The notes below the pieces were generated by a model that saw nothing but the letters and a program-made list of their open reading frames with translations, ran no database searches and was not told where the DNA came from. Of a stretch of 64,000 nt of DNA, positions 23,798 to 35,045 are shown piece by piece. Source of the stretch: Codonopsis lanceolata (Eukaryota > Streptophyta > Magnoliopsida > Asterales > Campanulaceae); assembly GCA_013146195.2 (NCBI GenBank), contig CM028377.1:107176094-107240093 (forward strand). Reading direction: 5' to 3'. The first letter of the stretch is position 1, and every line of letters begins with the position of its first letter. The position numbers and the translations under genes are program-made.

Positions 23798-24103
23798 AAA
23801 AACAAATAACATCATACCACTTTCGTTTCTAAATTATAGTCCTATGATTTTTTTCGACAAACTGATTGTTTCTTAAATAAAAAAAATTGTTGTAATTCAT
23901 TTTTAAAAAATCATAAAATACATAATATGTAGTACAAATAAAAATACTACTCAAATTAAGTACCATCAATTAAGTTTTCTTAAATCGTGTGATTTGACAA
24001 GACTTTCTTTGAGAAATGGAGGGAGTAATTCAAACTAGTAATTGTGGTACATGGGATGAAGTAAGTACGCTTATTCTTGTATTCTTTCTATTTCAAAATA
24101 AGG

Positions 24104-24205
24104 TTTTTTTTTTTTTTCTCCTGAGGGGGGCATTGGAAGGGATCGAACCTGAGACCTCACACATTGTGAAGCCCCATGTCTACCACTGGACCACCCCCTT
24201 AGGGG
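24104..24205 (-). mobile_element. tRNA-derived SINE, minus strand, 10-bp TSD
   Basis: Read on the minus strand, a tRNA-like head starts near GGGGGTGGTCCAGTGGTAGA (A box) and holds GGTTCGATCCC (B box), the two internal RNA polymerase III promoter elements. The tail is poly(A), seen as a T run at 24104-24117. The element is flanked by exact CAAAATAAGG at 24094-24103 and 24206-24215. At about 100 bp it is short for a SINE. It is not called as a tRNA gene because no cloverleaf or acceptor pairing is evident. Confidence 0.85.
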
Positions 24206-24260
24206 CAAAATAAGGGTTTATTATTGGTTTTAGCCGACTTTTGAAAAACCGTTAAATTCA

Positions 24261-24372
24261 TTTTTTTATATTTATTTGTAGATATTTTTTCTTAGAGGAC
24301 GATGGGAAGAAATTGAACCCAAAACCTTATATTTTATAAAGTCTCAACTCTACCACTGGGTCACCCCTTAGT
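24261..24372 (-). mobile_element. tRNA-derived SINE, second copy, minus strand, 12-bp TSD
   Basis: On the minus strand the head has GGGGTGACCCAGTGGTAGAG (A box) and GGTTCAATTTC (B box, diverged). The tail is an A/T-rich run ending at 24261. Exact CCGTTAAATTCA copies flank it at 24249-24260 and 24373-24384. It lies about 45 bp from the first SINE's duplication and in the same orientation. Divergence in the boxes suggests that it is older than the copy at 24104. Confidence 0.83.
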
Positions 24373-24384
24373 CCGTTAAATTCA

Positions 24385-25978
24385 ATTTATTTTGCTTTAG
24401 CGACCTTAAAATATACCTTAATAGGGTCAATTCAATGATGCCCCTTTTTTCTTCTCACAATTAATAAGGGTATTATAGACAATTAGCCTAAAAAAGTCTA
24501 ATTGATTACATATTTTAGGATGTTTTGAAATGAAATAAGAGACGAATTTATTTTTGTTTGATTCTCTTTTGTCCATTTATTTTTTTCTGAGTCAAAATTC
24601 TTTTATTTCCTTACTCATATTTCCATTTTGTCTCTCCATATCCTTTATTTTTTCTTTAACCTATATATTGGTCTTTTACCCCGTCTATAACGCGTTTTCT
24701 TTCAGATAGAATTTGTCAGTAATTTTATTTATTATTTATACATATTTTGTGTCATATGATAATTTCAATTGATTAAAATATTTTGTTTTATTCAATAATT
24801 TACCCCGATCTCATTGCTTGATCTCAAGCAAAGAATAGTTCTATTCAGGCTTGGAATATATTTAATCTCTTATTATTCAATAATTTACGTGCTTGGAAGA
24901 AACTCATTGCTAGTTCAACATAATAGTATATATCGAACTCAACTTAGTGACACACACAAACACATGCACGTAGACGTAGACGTACCTCATTTTGAAACGA
25001 GTATTTTGTAGAGTTGAGTGAAGGGCGTATTTTGTAGATTGGCAATTCATTCAAATAAAAAATGTTCCATTCTACATATCATTTTACAATTTAGAGTCAC
25101 ACAAATTAATCGAGAAAATTGTTGTTTTTAATGTGTGAATATTTTTGTTCCAGTCCACGAGATAAATTGACAAGTGGGTGTTTGTATTTATATCAGTAAA
25201 AAACTTAGGAAAGACGTGAAGATGGTTTTAAAGTATTTTATGTAAGACGGATGTTATTGACCCGACCCACCTTGTGTTGGGTGAGTGGAGTACCGACTTA
25301 TGAATTAGATCTTACAACACCAGGGATCTCGTGTGTGTGTGTGTGTGTGTGTGTGTTTAGAAGAAACGACCAAGCTTTGGCTTATTTTGCAAAGAACAAG
25401 TTTAGAACAAGTAAAAACAATTTATTGCCTATTCCATGTTGATAATTCAAAGAGGGTTGGTGTTACTACTTATTCATCTTAGGCCTTTTCCCAACATCGT
25501 CAGCATAAAAAAATAGCTTAAGTAATAAAAAAATATAAAAATAAAACATAAATTACTTTGAGTGAAATAAGGGGAAACATTATTCTTCAATTATAAACAA
25601 ATAATTGATGTTAACTATGTCATATTAAAATAAATCAAAATTATTAATAAATCTTTATATGTATTGAAAACAATGACCCAATGGATTGAGTGGTATGAAT
25701 AAAAAGTGTGGAGCACTGGTATTTAAATGAAAGGATCATAGTCATGAGGTTGACTAAAATTCAGCAAATTGGATTATATTTTAATTTAGACACAAGCTTT
25801 TGATTTTTCTTGTCTTTTAATCTCTACATAATTGTATGCTTGTATATTATATATTATAGTGTAATACAATTGTGCTTGATATACATTAGGAATGTGGGAC
25901 CCTCTTAGCTTGCGTATAAATGTTGTTTACTTGTTTAGGGTAGTACTTAGTGGTAGTATAATGATAGTATATCATGTA
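24385..25978. other. AT-rich intergenic DNA with a (GT)n tract
   Basis: No gene or clear transposon is seen. A GT microsatellite occupies 25331-25356. The motif GTAAGACGGATG at 25242 and following is a piece of the GTAAGACGGTCTTAC MITE family seen elsewhere in the window. Confidence 0.55.
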
Positions 25979-26236
25979 CTCCCTCCGTCCCTAAATTATC
26001 GTCTTTCTTTCCTTTTTCGTCCGTCCTAAAATAATTGTCTACTTTGAAACTTACCTTTTTAGAACATCACTTTTACCACTTTACCCTTACTTTTTCACTC
26101 TATTTTAATTATGGGCCACATATACATGGACATTAAAGGAAACTACACATTAAACTAATATAAATAATCAAGTCAATTACTTTTTCTTAAACTGTGCGCC
26201 GGGTCAAGCAGGACAATTATTTAGGGACGGAGGGAG
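25979..26236. mobile_element. Stowaway-like MITE, family 1
   Basis: 258 bp with terminal inverted repeats CTCCCTCCGTCCCTAAATTA / GGGACGGAGGGAG and TA on both sides (25977-25978, 26237-26238). No coding capacity. Relatives of nearly the same length are at 33106, 34787, 41664, 52516, 52780 and 61936. Confidence 0.92.
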
Positions 26237-26262
26237 TATATACTAATTTTATTTTAGGTAAT

Positions 26263-26985
26263 CTCTGGTAAGACGGTCTTACGAATCTTTATCCGTAAGA
26301 CGGATCTATTCAGGTTAAACGAGATAAAATTCATAAATCTCAATGCAACTCCTTAGTTTTTTAAAATTACAGTACCACCCCTCATGTTTATAAATGCAGA
26401 GTATCACTTTCTACTATTAACAGTATCACTTTATAGTATAAAATGTGTCACTTTTGACCTTAGACGTGTCACTTTGTATTTTTAATGAAAATTATAATAT
26501 TTCCATAAAAAAGTGGTACTTTTTAGGGTTAAATGTGTCACTTTTAGTCTTAAATGTGTTACTTTCACTTTGACAAGTGTCTCATTTTTTTATAAATAAA
26601 AATCATTACGTTTGATATTAAAGTGTTAATTTATAACATTAAAAGTGTTATTTTTTAAAATTAAATGTGTTATTTTTTACCGTACAAGTGTCATTTTGCC
26701 TTATAAATAAAAATCAACGTTATTGACCTTAAAAGTGTTACTTTCTAGCATTAAAAATGTCACGTTTTAATATTAAATGTGTCACTTTTGGCAGTCAACG
26801 TTAGTTTTAAAGTGACACTTTTTAAAATTAAATGTATCACTTTTTAGTATTAAGAGTGTTACTTTGTATTTTAATGAGAATTATAGTAAATTTCCAATAT
26901 AGAAACTTCTCATTAAAACTAAATAATGGAGCTTGGGGCGCTTAGAATCACAGACCTCCTTAGTTAAGACGGTGTTACATAAATT
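26263..26985. repeat. TIR element with an internal minisatellite of GTGTCACTTTT words
   Basis: From about 26390 to 26880 the words AAATGTGTCACTTTT, AAAAGTGTTACTTT and variants repeat irregularly every 30-40 bp, in A/T-rich surroundings. The block is bounded by GGTAAGACGGTCTTAC (26270) and, in inverted form, GTTAAGACGGTGTTAC (26963). It may be one non-autonomous DNA element carrying a decayed minisatellite. No coding frame. Confidence 0.5.
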
Positions 26986-27084
26986 GATGTTCAGGGTCGG
27001 TCCAAAGGTATAATTTTTGGGGGCTTAAATTTGTAAAAATTACCTTATATATTATATATATAATTTACTATTAAAGTTTTGTCT

Positions 27085-27155
27085 AGTAGCTTGTTGGTGT
27101 AATGGTCAAGGCGCACCTTTGTTGATGAAGATCACAAGTTTGAAACTTGGGAAGC
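27085..27155 (+). repeat. SINE-like tRNA-derived fragment
   Basis: Plus-strand words GTTGGTGTAATGGTCAAGG (A-box-like) and CAAGTTTGAAACTTG (B-box-like) are spaced as in tRNA-derived SINEs. A second, truncated B-box-like word CAAGTTCGAAACTTG is at about 27337. No target-site duplication was found, so the call is tentative. Confidence 0.45.
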
Positions 27156-27807
27156 ATTTTTTAACTTTTTATTAATTGGTCTGTAAGTGTATAATATATA
27201 ATGTATATATACAATTATATTATATTTAGTTGTTTTAATGTTAAGGTTATATTTTGTTGGTTATGTGATCATAAGTTCTACTCGTATTTATGTAAAAAAT
27301 AAAAAATAAATAAATAAAGCGGCCCTTTATTTTTACAAGTTCGAAACTTGCTGGTCTTGTTGATATTCATTACCCAACCTACTGCGCATTAGTGAGTTAA
27401 TTAGTGATATTATGTCTTATAAACTAATATCTATAAGATGATTTTACAAATAAATATTGTGAATATCAGAAAGTTTAATAAGAGAAACGAAACTTATATA
27501 TCCAACATGCTTCGTTCTTGATCAATTCTCGTACGAACCTCCCCCAATGGTTGATTATGGTAGTTGGTTCAATTGACTATGGTTTTTTCGTTGTTTTTAT
27601 ACGGTGTTCTATATTATATGTTTGTGCTAAATTCAAAGCCAAATTGGATTAGACAAACTCGCAACAAATATAAAATCTCAATCTACATCGTAAATATGGT
27701 AAGAAAGATTCTGGCAGCAATTGATATTATATATAGAGATTCCTAATAATTATTCATTGGTAATAAACTGCTGAATGGAAGAGACTCAAACTCAATAAAT
27801 GCTACTA

Positions 27808-27982
27808 CATTCGTTCCGAACAAAGAGTTCATTATTCTATTTAGAAATGTTTTACTTAAAGAGTCCACTTAAAAAAATTAAGACATGAAAGTATCATTGT
27901 ATTACTAATGACCTACTAAAAGTGATATTTTCTTAAAAAGTTTGAATTTTAAATTGTAAGTCTTTACCCAAAACGGAGTGAG
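27808..27982. mobile_element. Stowaway-like MITE, family 2 (reverse orientation)
   Basis: Ends CATTCGTTCCGAACAAAG and CCCAAAACGGAGTGAG, flanked by TA on both sides. The internal words AGTATCATTGTATTACTAATG and AAAGAGTCCACTT (inverted versions of TTAGTAATAAAATGA) match the family-2 copies at 33820, 35653, 57771 and 59405. Confidence 0.75.
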
Positions 27983-28205
27983 TAGTACTTATTTTTTCTT
28001 GCTAAGATAGATTTAAGTTATTTTAAGAATTTGATTGAATTTTAGAATAGTAAAGTAAAGGACTTTTTCTTTGGGGGAAAAATTATATATATAAATATCA
28101 TGGTCGGTCATGTGTTTTGAGAGGCCCATGGCAAAAAAAAAAGGGGGGGGCCTTTATAAAAATGAAATAATTTAAAGTATTGGGATAAAGAAAGGATTAA
28201 TATAA

Positions 28206-29451
28206 TGTTTGGTCCCTGGACATGTCGAAAATCAATGTTTTGGTCTCCGGACAAAAAAACAATAGAAGTTGGTCCCTGGACATGTCTTTTTGTACCAATT
28301 TGCCCCCTCCCACCGTTAGCGTTAGTTTTGCCGTCTGTTTTTATACAATATGACTAAATTACCCTTACTAAAAAGTTTCTTATCGCTGACTTTTTAAGAA
28401 AAGCAAAATAGAAGGGGTTAGTTGTCAATTTTTAAATTTAACCATCTTCAACCTTCAACCATGGTCAGACAAATCCCGAATCCAAACAAATTCCATCCAC
28501 TAACCTCTTCTTTTCAAATCAATCACTATACCAAAATGCAATCCAAGCCTCTCCGGTTCGGCCTCTCGATTCAGTTTTCATGGAGCAGTGATCTCCCTTG
28601 CATCCTAAGCGTTCTGCCAAAATTCCCCAGGCCGCTTTTGTTGAGATAAAAAATGTTAGAAGGGGGTCGCCCGCCGCGTGTTTCCCATCGGCGTATGGAG
28701 GTGCGGAAATTAACCGCTTCGGACAGCGTGGGATAAGCGCGACTACTCAGTTAGGCTGTGATTTTGGTCGTGTTGTGCTCGATTGAGCAAGGCGCACCCG
28801 TTATCGATCTTTGCTTGGGTTGCATTCGCGTCGGATCTAGAGATAAGTCAACGCCTCAGCCGTTTTGAGTGGTTCGTAGGGGGCGTTACCGTTGCTATGA
28901 TTTTCATAACTCGTCTTGTCAAGGCGAAATCTCGTGCATATTTTGTTTTCCGTTTATGGCTTTCTTTCTCCGCCCATTCAGAATGGAAAGTGAATGTGTT
29001 TCTTTTTTGGACGGTTTCGGCACCCATTCGGGGCATATACGTCGGTCAGTGAGTGTATTGTCGTTTCCGGTGATTGGAGCTTGGGGTTTAAGGGGAAGAG
29101 AGGGAGAGTCAAAATCCAAGCCTTAGGCTTAGATTGTGTTAGGCGTTGACCGAGATGGTTTTGTGATCGATCTTTGAAATTCTCGGATGGGTTTGTGTCG
29201 ATTTTTAGTGTAATGGAGAGAGAGGTGGAGAGGAGCAAGCGGAGAAAGAAGTAGATCATGGTCTCTGTTACGTAAATGTCGGGAAATGAAGAAGGGGCAT
29301 TATCGTCAATTAAAAAGAAAACAAACGGCAAAACTAACGCTAACGGTGGGAGGAGGCAAATTGGTCCAAAAATACATGTCCAGGGACCAAATTCTATTAT
29401 TTTTTTGTCCGGGGACCAAAACATTGATTTTCGACATGTCCATGGACCAAA
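28206..29451. mobile_element. Non-autonomous MULE with long TIRs of about 150 bp
   Basis: The two ends are inverted copies over about 150 bp. Each contains TTTGGTCCCTGGACATGTC-type words twice, then CGAAAATCAATGTTTTGGTC, and further in CCACCGTTAGCGTTAG and TTTTGCCGT. Likely 9-bp duplications are TTAATATAA (28197-28205) and TTAATATTT (29452-29460), 7/9 identical. The interior (28420-29270) is more GC-rich than its surroundings, with short frames on both strands. None has a recognisable domain, so gene capture is possible but not shown. Long TIRs and a 9-bp target site fit Mutator-like elements. Confidence 0.8.
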
Positions 29452-29686
29452 TTAATATTTAATTCATAAAGAAAAGTAGAAAGATTAAAGGAAGAATTGA
29501 ACCCGAAATCTCTAACAATCTATCAAGTATGCTAACCATTGAATCATCTTTATTCTACAATAAACTAATCAACACGTTATAACTTATATACAGTTCACAG
29601 ACTAAAAAAGTAACAAACTAAAAATTATAACAATCCAGGACTCAAACTTGAGACCCCATCCATAAATCATGCGAAATCAATTAAGA

Positions 29687-29751
<65 letters not shown>

Positions 29752-30452
29752 TGCACCTTCACTAGACCTATATATTTTAGAAATTGCATTTATTGTGATT
29801 GAGTAGTATGAGGAGTAAAATAGGCTACGATTGGACTTTAGCCATCTGATACATAAATTTACAATACAATTGACAGAGAATGAGATAGTATATGAACGTA
29901 AGAAGTTAAGAAAAAGTGGTCTTACAATATTTACCGTAAAACAGATTCTTTTTAACTGATTCATCGTGTTTAAAGTTGATTGTACTGAATTATTAGAGAG
30001 AGTGATGTTTCGTTATTCGAATTAAAATCCATAATATCATCTACAATAGACTTACTCTAGTACGAAGAGTAAACTCAACTAGAATTGGACTTAGCCATAT
30101 GATTTTGATACATATATTTACGTTACATTAAAGTGAATTTTGTAACAAAATTGAAATGAAGCTCTAACAACAATATTTTGCTAAAAATAGCCCATCTACT
30201 ATTAACTTTTATTCTTATGGTGGGGGCTTTTCGGTATTTAGGATGTCTATAAAAATTTGGCTCCATCATGCTTGAAGTCTAAGTAAGGTGGGGTTTGATG
30301 AGGTGGCACATTCATATGGCGAACGGTACGTGCGTGGACGCGCTACATTGAAGGAGTACACGTGTGAAAACATTTTTTTGTTTTTTTAAGGAGCTTGGAA
30401 AAATTGAACTCTTAAAAACATGTAATGCCGTGTATTCTAGAGTTGAATCGGA
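29452..30452. other. Upstream intergenic DNA of the MYB gene, with (AT)n tract
   Basis: An AT microsatellite of 59 bp lies at 29689-29747. A SINE-like piece on the minus strand is suggested at about 29485-29565 by GATTCAATGGTTAGCA and GGGTTCAATTCT. No gene is recognised. Confidence 0.5.
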
Positions 30453-30460
30453 TATATAAA
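30453..30460 (+). promoter_or_regulatory. TATA box of the MYB gene
   Basis: TATATAAA lies 150 bp upstream of the MYB start codon, a plausible distance given a 5' leader of about 110-120 bp. No other candidate of this quality lies nearer. Confidence 0.6.
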
Positions 30461-30517
30461 TGAACCAAGGCTCAGTTGTTGGTTTAGTCTATTCAGTTCT
30501 CCAGCAAATCCCATCAC

Positions 30518-30521
<4 letters not shown>

Positions 30522-30564
<43 letters not shown>
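30522..30564 (+). repeat. (CT)n microsatellite in the 5' leader of the MYB gene
   Basis: An uninterrupted CT run of about 21 repeats ends 38 bp before the MYB start codon, followed by a short CA run. CT-rich leaders are common in plant genes; length variation here could affect expression, which is inference. Confidence 0.9.
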
Positions 30565-30565
<1 letters not shown>

Positions 30566-30602
30566 AAATACACACACACATTGGATTGAACAAAGTAAGT
30601 AA

Positions 30603-32590
30603 ATGGGAAGGCAACCTTGTTGTGACAAAGTAGGGTTAAAGAAAGGGCCATGGACTGCTGATGAGGACAAGAAGCTCATCAACTTCATCCTCACCAATGG
30701 CCAATGCTGCTGGAGAGCTCTCCCTAAGCTTGCAGGTCTCCAAATAACCCTCTAAATTCTACACAGATATATATATCGTGAAAAGAGTGGTATTAAGAGA
30801 ATTAAGATGGGCTTTTCTTGTTAGATTCTATAGAATCTAAATGGAAAGCTTAAAGTAGAAAGGAATTTACGCATTAGAGCATAAAGCTTTGGTTCTGCTC
30901 GAATATCCAACAAGCTAATTGGTTTGAGGCAGAGTCTGTGTTTTCAAAAAAGAAAGACAACGATTTTGAAAAGATCATCTTACAACTATTTTCTGTAAAA
31001 CGAATCTTTTTGAATCGATTCATAAAATATTAATGGGTTGAGTTGTGAAAGATTGAGTTCCGTCTTTCTTATTAGAATACATGTTAAATGAAATTCACCA
31101 GCTTTATTTATATTATATTTTAATATTGATTGGTGACATATTGGTGCAGGACTACTAAGGTGTGGGAAGAGCTGCAGGCTAAGATGGACAAATTATCTAA
31201 GACCAGACTTGAAGAGGGGTCTTTTATCAGAAGATGAAGAGAACTTGGTCATTGAGCTTCACTCTCAGCTTGGCAACAGGTTAATAAATTTACCGAGTAA
31301 AGTAGTTTATTTGAGTCAATTTAGGAGCACCCAGATCCATTCGAGCCAATTTAAATGCACCCAGTTACCAATGGGATCAATGCCAGAACTGAGCTCTGTT
31401 TTATTCCCATCCCATAAGTCATAGAAATCAGCTCCATTAATAATTCTCATTGGTAGTCCACTCAAGTGGCCGACATCAACTGTGAACACCATGATTCAGT
31501 CCTACTAAATGGCAGTTCTTGAATTAATCATTTTTTATTTTATACAATTAAACATAATATTATTTTTTTCAAATTTATAACTGGAGCCGGCGTTACAAAA
31601 AAAGTTTTCTTTTTTATCCACGTTAAAAGCAAGAGTTTATTGCAAAATTTGGTTAAAAGTACGAAAGTTTAAATAAAATAAAAAATGTGTTGGGTCGGGT
31701 GTGAGACAATATTAAAAAATATTTACTTTTTAACGTGTTTACGTAATAACTCATGGACCAATTCTAGTGGGTAATGGTAAAAAGTTGGCAAAAACAAAGA
31801 TCATCTTTATTCGATCGTCTTATTAATTAAGATTCGTAGTACCGTCTTACATAAGATTTACTCTAAAAAGTTTGATGCTAATAATTTATTTTGTAATGGT
31901 TTTTGCAGATGGTCCAAGATTGCATCTCATCTTCCAGGACGAACTGATAATGAAATCAAGAATCATTGGAATACGCACATCAAGAAAAAGTTAAAGAAGA
32001 TGGGAATTGATCCCCTCACCCACAAACCCCTTGCTCAACCTCAAGTACTGCAGCCAATTCCAAATTGTGGGCCATCATCATCATCTCAAAACAATGGATC
32101 CGAGTTTGAGACATCAGTTCAGTCAAGTACCATAACAGAGTTGGCCCAACAAGAAGATGCAGAAAAGAGTCCAATTAGCCAACTAATTGATGATTTCTGC
32201 ACTGATGAAGTCCCATTGATACAACCCCATGAGATCTTGCCACCTTCAACTTCGTCACCGTCAACGTCGTTGTCGTCATCCTCATCATCTTCGACCTCAG
32301 ATTCATCAAATATTACCAACCCAACCAACTTCAACAACAACATGATTGAAAAGCTTGAAGAGCAGTTGCCAACTACTTTTGACTGGCAAAGTGATGACCA
32401 AACAACAAACAACATTAACATGGACAACAACATGGTTTTTTGGGATGATGACTTCATGAGCAGTTTGGATTTGTTGTTAAATGATGATGAAAGTCAGAGG
32501 GATTTATTAAGTGTTGAAATTGATGAACTTACCCACTACTCAAGAATGGTCTTAGATGAAGAGTGCTTCAAATATGAGCAGCTTTTGTGA
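30603..32590 (+). CDS. MYB20/43-like: R2R3-MYB transcription factor, MYB20/MYB43 type
   Basis: Exons are 30603-30735, 31150-31279 and 31909-32590. Exon lengths of 133 and 130 nt and the intron phases are the usual ones for R2R3-MYBs, and the spliced frame is 315 codons with TGA at 32588-32590. The start MGRQPCCDKVGLKKGPW is the conserved N-terminus. R2 has W17, W37 and W57; R3 has W89 and W108 with LPGRTDNEIKNHWNT. The extension IKKKLKKMGIDPLTHKPL is diagnostic of the MYB20/43/42/85 clade (subgroup 8), and SHLPGRTDN with KVGLKKG favours MYB20/43. In Arabidopsis these activate phenylalanine and lignin synthesis during secondary wall formation. The C-terminus is Ser- and Asp-rich, probably an activation domain. 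Intron 1 (about 30958-31085) and intron 2 (about 31800-31870) hold pieces of the GTAAGACGGTCTTAC MITE family. Confidence 0.96.
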
Positions 32591-32937
32591 AATTGTGATT
32601 ATTATTTTTTTTCCTTTGTCTACTATCTTGTTTTTAGGGGGGTGAATAAAATTAAGGAATTAATCTTAGGTGAAATCCCATGATTAATTTTCGTTTTTTT
32701 TCCAATTTTTTTTTACTAAATCTGCAAATTTGTGATTAATATTGTGCTGTGACTTTTCGTGGGAAATTCTATTCAAATTTTTTTCTTTTACGCAAATTGT
32801 CCTTAAAACATGATACATATAAATCACAATCTTGATTTTCATTTTTTTAAATTTTGATTGGTTACAGTGTGATGTGACCAATCATCCTCGAAACAGTTAT
32901 TGGTCATCCCAGAGATAGTTTTAGAACAAGAAACTCA
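32591..32937 (+). other. 3' flank of the MYB gene
   Basis: AT-rich presumed 3' UTR and intergenic DNA. No gene or repeat recognised. Confidence 0.6.
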
Positions 32938-33430
32938 TTCAACAACTTGAGCTCAAAATAATAGAAGAAGCACTTGAAGATCCTATTTGGGTCGAAGACA
33001 TACAAGAAGAGCTCGACCATTTTGAAAGATGCAAGATTTGGTCACAGGTTCAAGACTCGTCGCCAAGCAAAGTGTTGTCGGAACAAAACTGTGCCTTTAG
33101 AAATACTCCCTTCGTCCCTAAATAATCGTCATGCTTGACCTGGTGCACAGTTTAAGAAAAAGTAATTGACTTGATTATTTATATTGGTTTAATGTGTAGT
33201 TTTCTTTAATGTCTATGTATATGTAGCCTATAATTCAAGTAGAGTGAAAAAGTAAGGGCAAAGTGGTAAAAGTGATGTTTTAAAAAGGTATGTTTCAAAG
33301 TAAACAATTATTTTAAGACGAACAAAAAAAGAAAGGAGGACGATAATTTAGGGACGGAGGGAGTAAGATTTATAAGGATGACGATATCACCAAACATAAA
33401 GCAAGATTAGTTCACTCGGGAGTTTAACTT
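32938..33430 (+). pseudogene. Copia reverse transcriptase N-terminal fragment, split by a MITE
   Basis: The plus strand reads IEEALEDPIWVEDIQEELDHF, the conserved start of the Copia reverse transcriptase domain, then CKIW, and ends before the MITE with FRNT. After the MITE (33106-33363) the match resumes with KDDDITKHKARLVHSGV, the expected next part (NKARLVAQG in active elements), then a stop. The protein is therefore a dead fragment, and the MITE inserted after the fragment was in place. No LTR accompanies it. Confidence 0.82.
33106..33363. mobile_element. Stowaway-like MITE, family 1, inside Copia fragment
   Basis: 258 bp, ends CTCCCTTCGTCCCTAAATAA and GGGACGGAGGGAG, flanked by TA. Opposite orientation to the copy at 25979. 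Confidence 0.92.
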
Positions 33431-33477
33431 TTTGTACAGTAGACACTGAGTCACTGACAGTGGAAATATGGTAAGTA

Positions 33478-33720
33478 CTCCATCCCTCCCATTTATCCGA
33501 AAAGTCTCCATTTTAAAGTTTAATTATTAGAGCATATATCAATATTATTAAAGTTAGTTATAGTTACAAAAATAGTTAAATATAAACAATATAATTACAA
33601 CATAAATGGAAAGTAACGATGAAATTTTATAAAAATTATAAACATAATTTTTGAAATTAGATTCTTCGAATGTAATATTTTAAAATAATATAGTTAATTC
33701 TTTTCTTGAAACGGGGGAAG
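33478..33720. mobile_element. MITE, Stowaway-like, third type
   Basis: Starts CTCCATCCCTCCCATTTATC and ends CTTGAAACGGGGGAAG between TA dinucleotides, 243 bp. The ends are weaker inverted repeats than in family 1. The internal AGTCTCCATTTTAAAG and ATTAGAGCATATATCA recur in part near 42490-42550. Confidence 0.6.
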
Positions 33721-33819
33721 TATATTCGAATAAATTTAGCTTGACCTGATTCACTTGCTTTGAAAATTAGCAACTTTAGGCTGATTTTAACCTTACATGA
33801 CCTAAAACTTTAATAATTA

Positions 33820-33980
33820 CTCCTTTCGTTTCCGTAAAAAATCATTTTTTAAAAAAATTAACAATTTTAGTAGTCCTTTAGTAATAAAATGATATTTTTA
33901 TACTTTAATTTTTTAAGTGGAGTCTTGAAGTCAAACATTTCAAAATGAAATAATGAATTCTTTACCCAAAACAGATGAAG
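33820..33980. mobile_element. Stowaway-like MITE, family 2, eroded ends
   Basis: Between TA dinucleotides, with CTCCTTTCGTTTCCG at the left and CCCAAAACAGATGAAG at the right. The core TTTAGTAATAAAATGA is that of family 2. Confidence 0.7.
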
Positions 33981-33982
33981 TA

Positions 33983-34786
33983 TTATTTAACCTAAAGTTG
34001 TTGATTTTCAAAACTGATAAATCTACCGTCTTGAGTGTATCACTATTGTCAAAATAATTAATGATCAAAAATGCTCCACCAAACAAATTTTTAGTTTAGT
34101 TTGACATTTTTTCCTTTTGTTCAAGTTTTCTATATTGCTTTTCATTCTTCATTTTCAAAATTTAAAAATCTAGGAATTGCTTAGGAAAATTTACTACTCC
34201 CTCCTTTCTGGGAAAAATATTCCTGTTGAGAATGAGATGACTCGATTATTCTGACAAACATGTCGTTTTCCTTTGGTATGAACTATTAGTGTTTTGGGTG
34301 TATGCAGACGCATCACAGTTAGGGCATGCTACCACATTGGATTGTGGTCGCATCTGATTGAACATGCTGACGCATCTCAAGGAGGAAATTTAGAGTGCTG
34401 TCAGTGTCTGCATACAGATGCATTCAGTATGATATTGCGGGTGCATCGATAATTAATGATGCGGTCGCATTTCATGGAGTGTGGTTGCATCTGTGAGGCA
34501 AGTTTGATTTCGGGTTTACTTATTTTGACAGGTTTAGAGTTTGGTATTGTATCCCTTTATAATTGTAACTTCTAAAACGTCTTGTAAGTTGACATTAATT
34601 TTTTTTGATAGTTCATTGGCCCCAATTTCTCTCTCTATTCTCTTTGATTGATCTTGGATTACAATGTTAATTATTTGCAAAATCTTCTGTTGTGCACAAA
34701 AGTTCTCGTTTGAAAGTCAAACTAAAAAAAAAACACTTTTAGTAGTTCATTAGTAATAAAATGACACTTTTATACCTTATTTTTTA
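33983..34786. other. Intergenic DNA with an LTR-like tail and a partial family-2 MITE
   Basis: 34505-34690 is related to 50105-50295 (TTTGGTATTGTATCC, then CCAATTTCTCTCT, TTTGATTGATCTTG and AAAATCTTC), likely the 3' part of an LTR of one family. 34705-34786 is the half of a family-2 MITE (TTTGAAAGTCAAACT, TTAGTAATAAAATGAC) cut by the next element. Confidence 0.5.
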
Positions 34787-35045
34787 CTCCCTCCGTCCCT
34801 AAATTATCGTCATCCTTTCTTTTTTTCGTCTGTTCCAAAATAATTGTTCAGTTTGAAACTTATCTTTTTAGAACATCATTTTTACCACTTTATCCTTACT
34901 TTTTCACCCTACTTTAATTATGGGCCACATATACATGGATTTTAAAAGAAACTACACATTAAATGAATATAAATAATCAAATCAATTGTTTTTTCTTAAA
35001 CTATGCGCCAAATCAACCAGGATAATTATTTAGGGACGGAGGGAG
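34787..35045. mobile_element. Stowaway-like MITE, family 1
   Basis: 259 bp, CTCCCTCCGTCCCTAAATTA at one end and GGGACGGAGGGAG at the other, TA on both sides. It directly follows a half copy of family 2. Confidence 0.92.

Noticed and set aside
24016..24213. Short frame over the SINE, and the SINEs as tRNA genes
   Set aside because: The frame is antisense to a SINE. The A and B boxes are present, but no cloverleaf pairing or anticodon context is evident, and TSDs plus poly(A) show retroposition.
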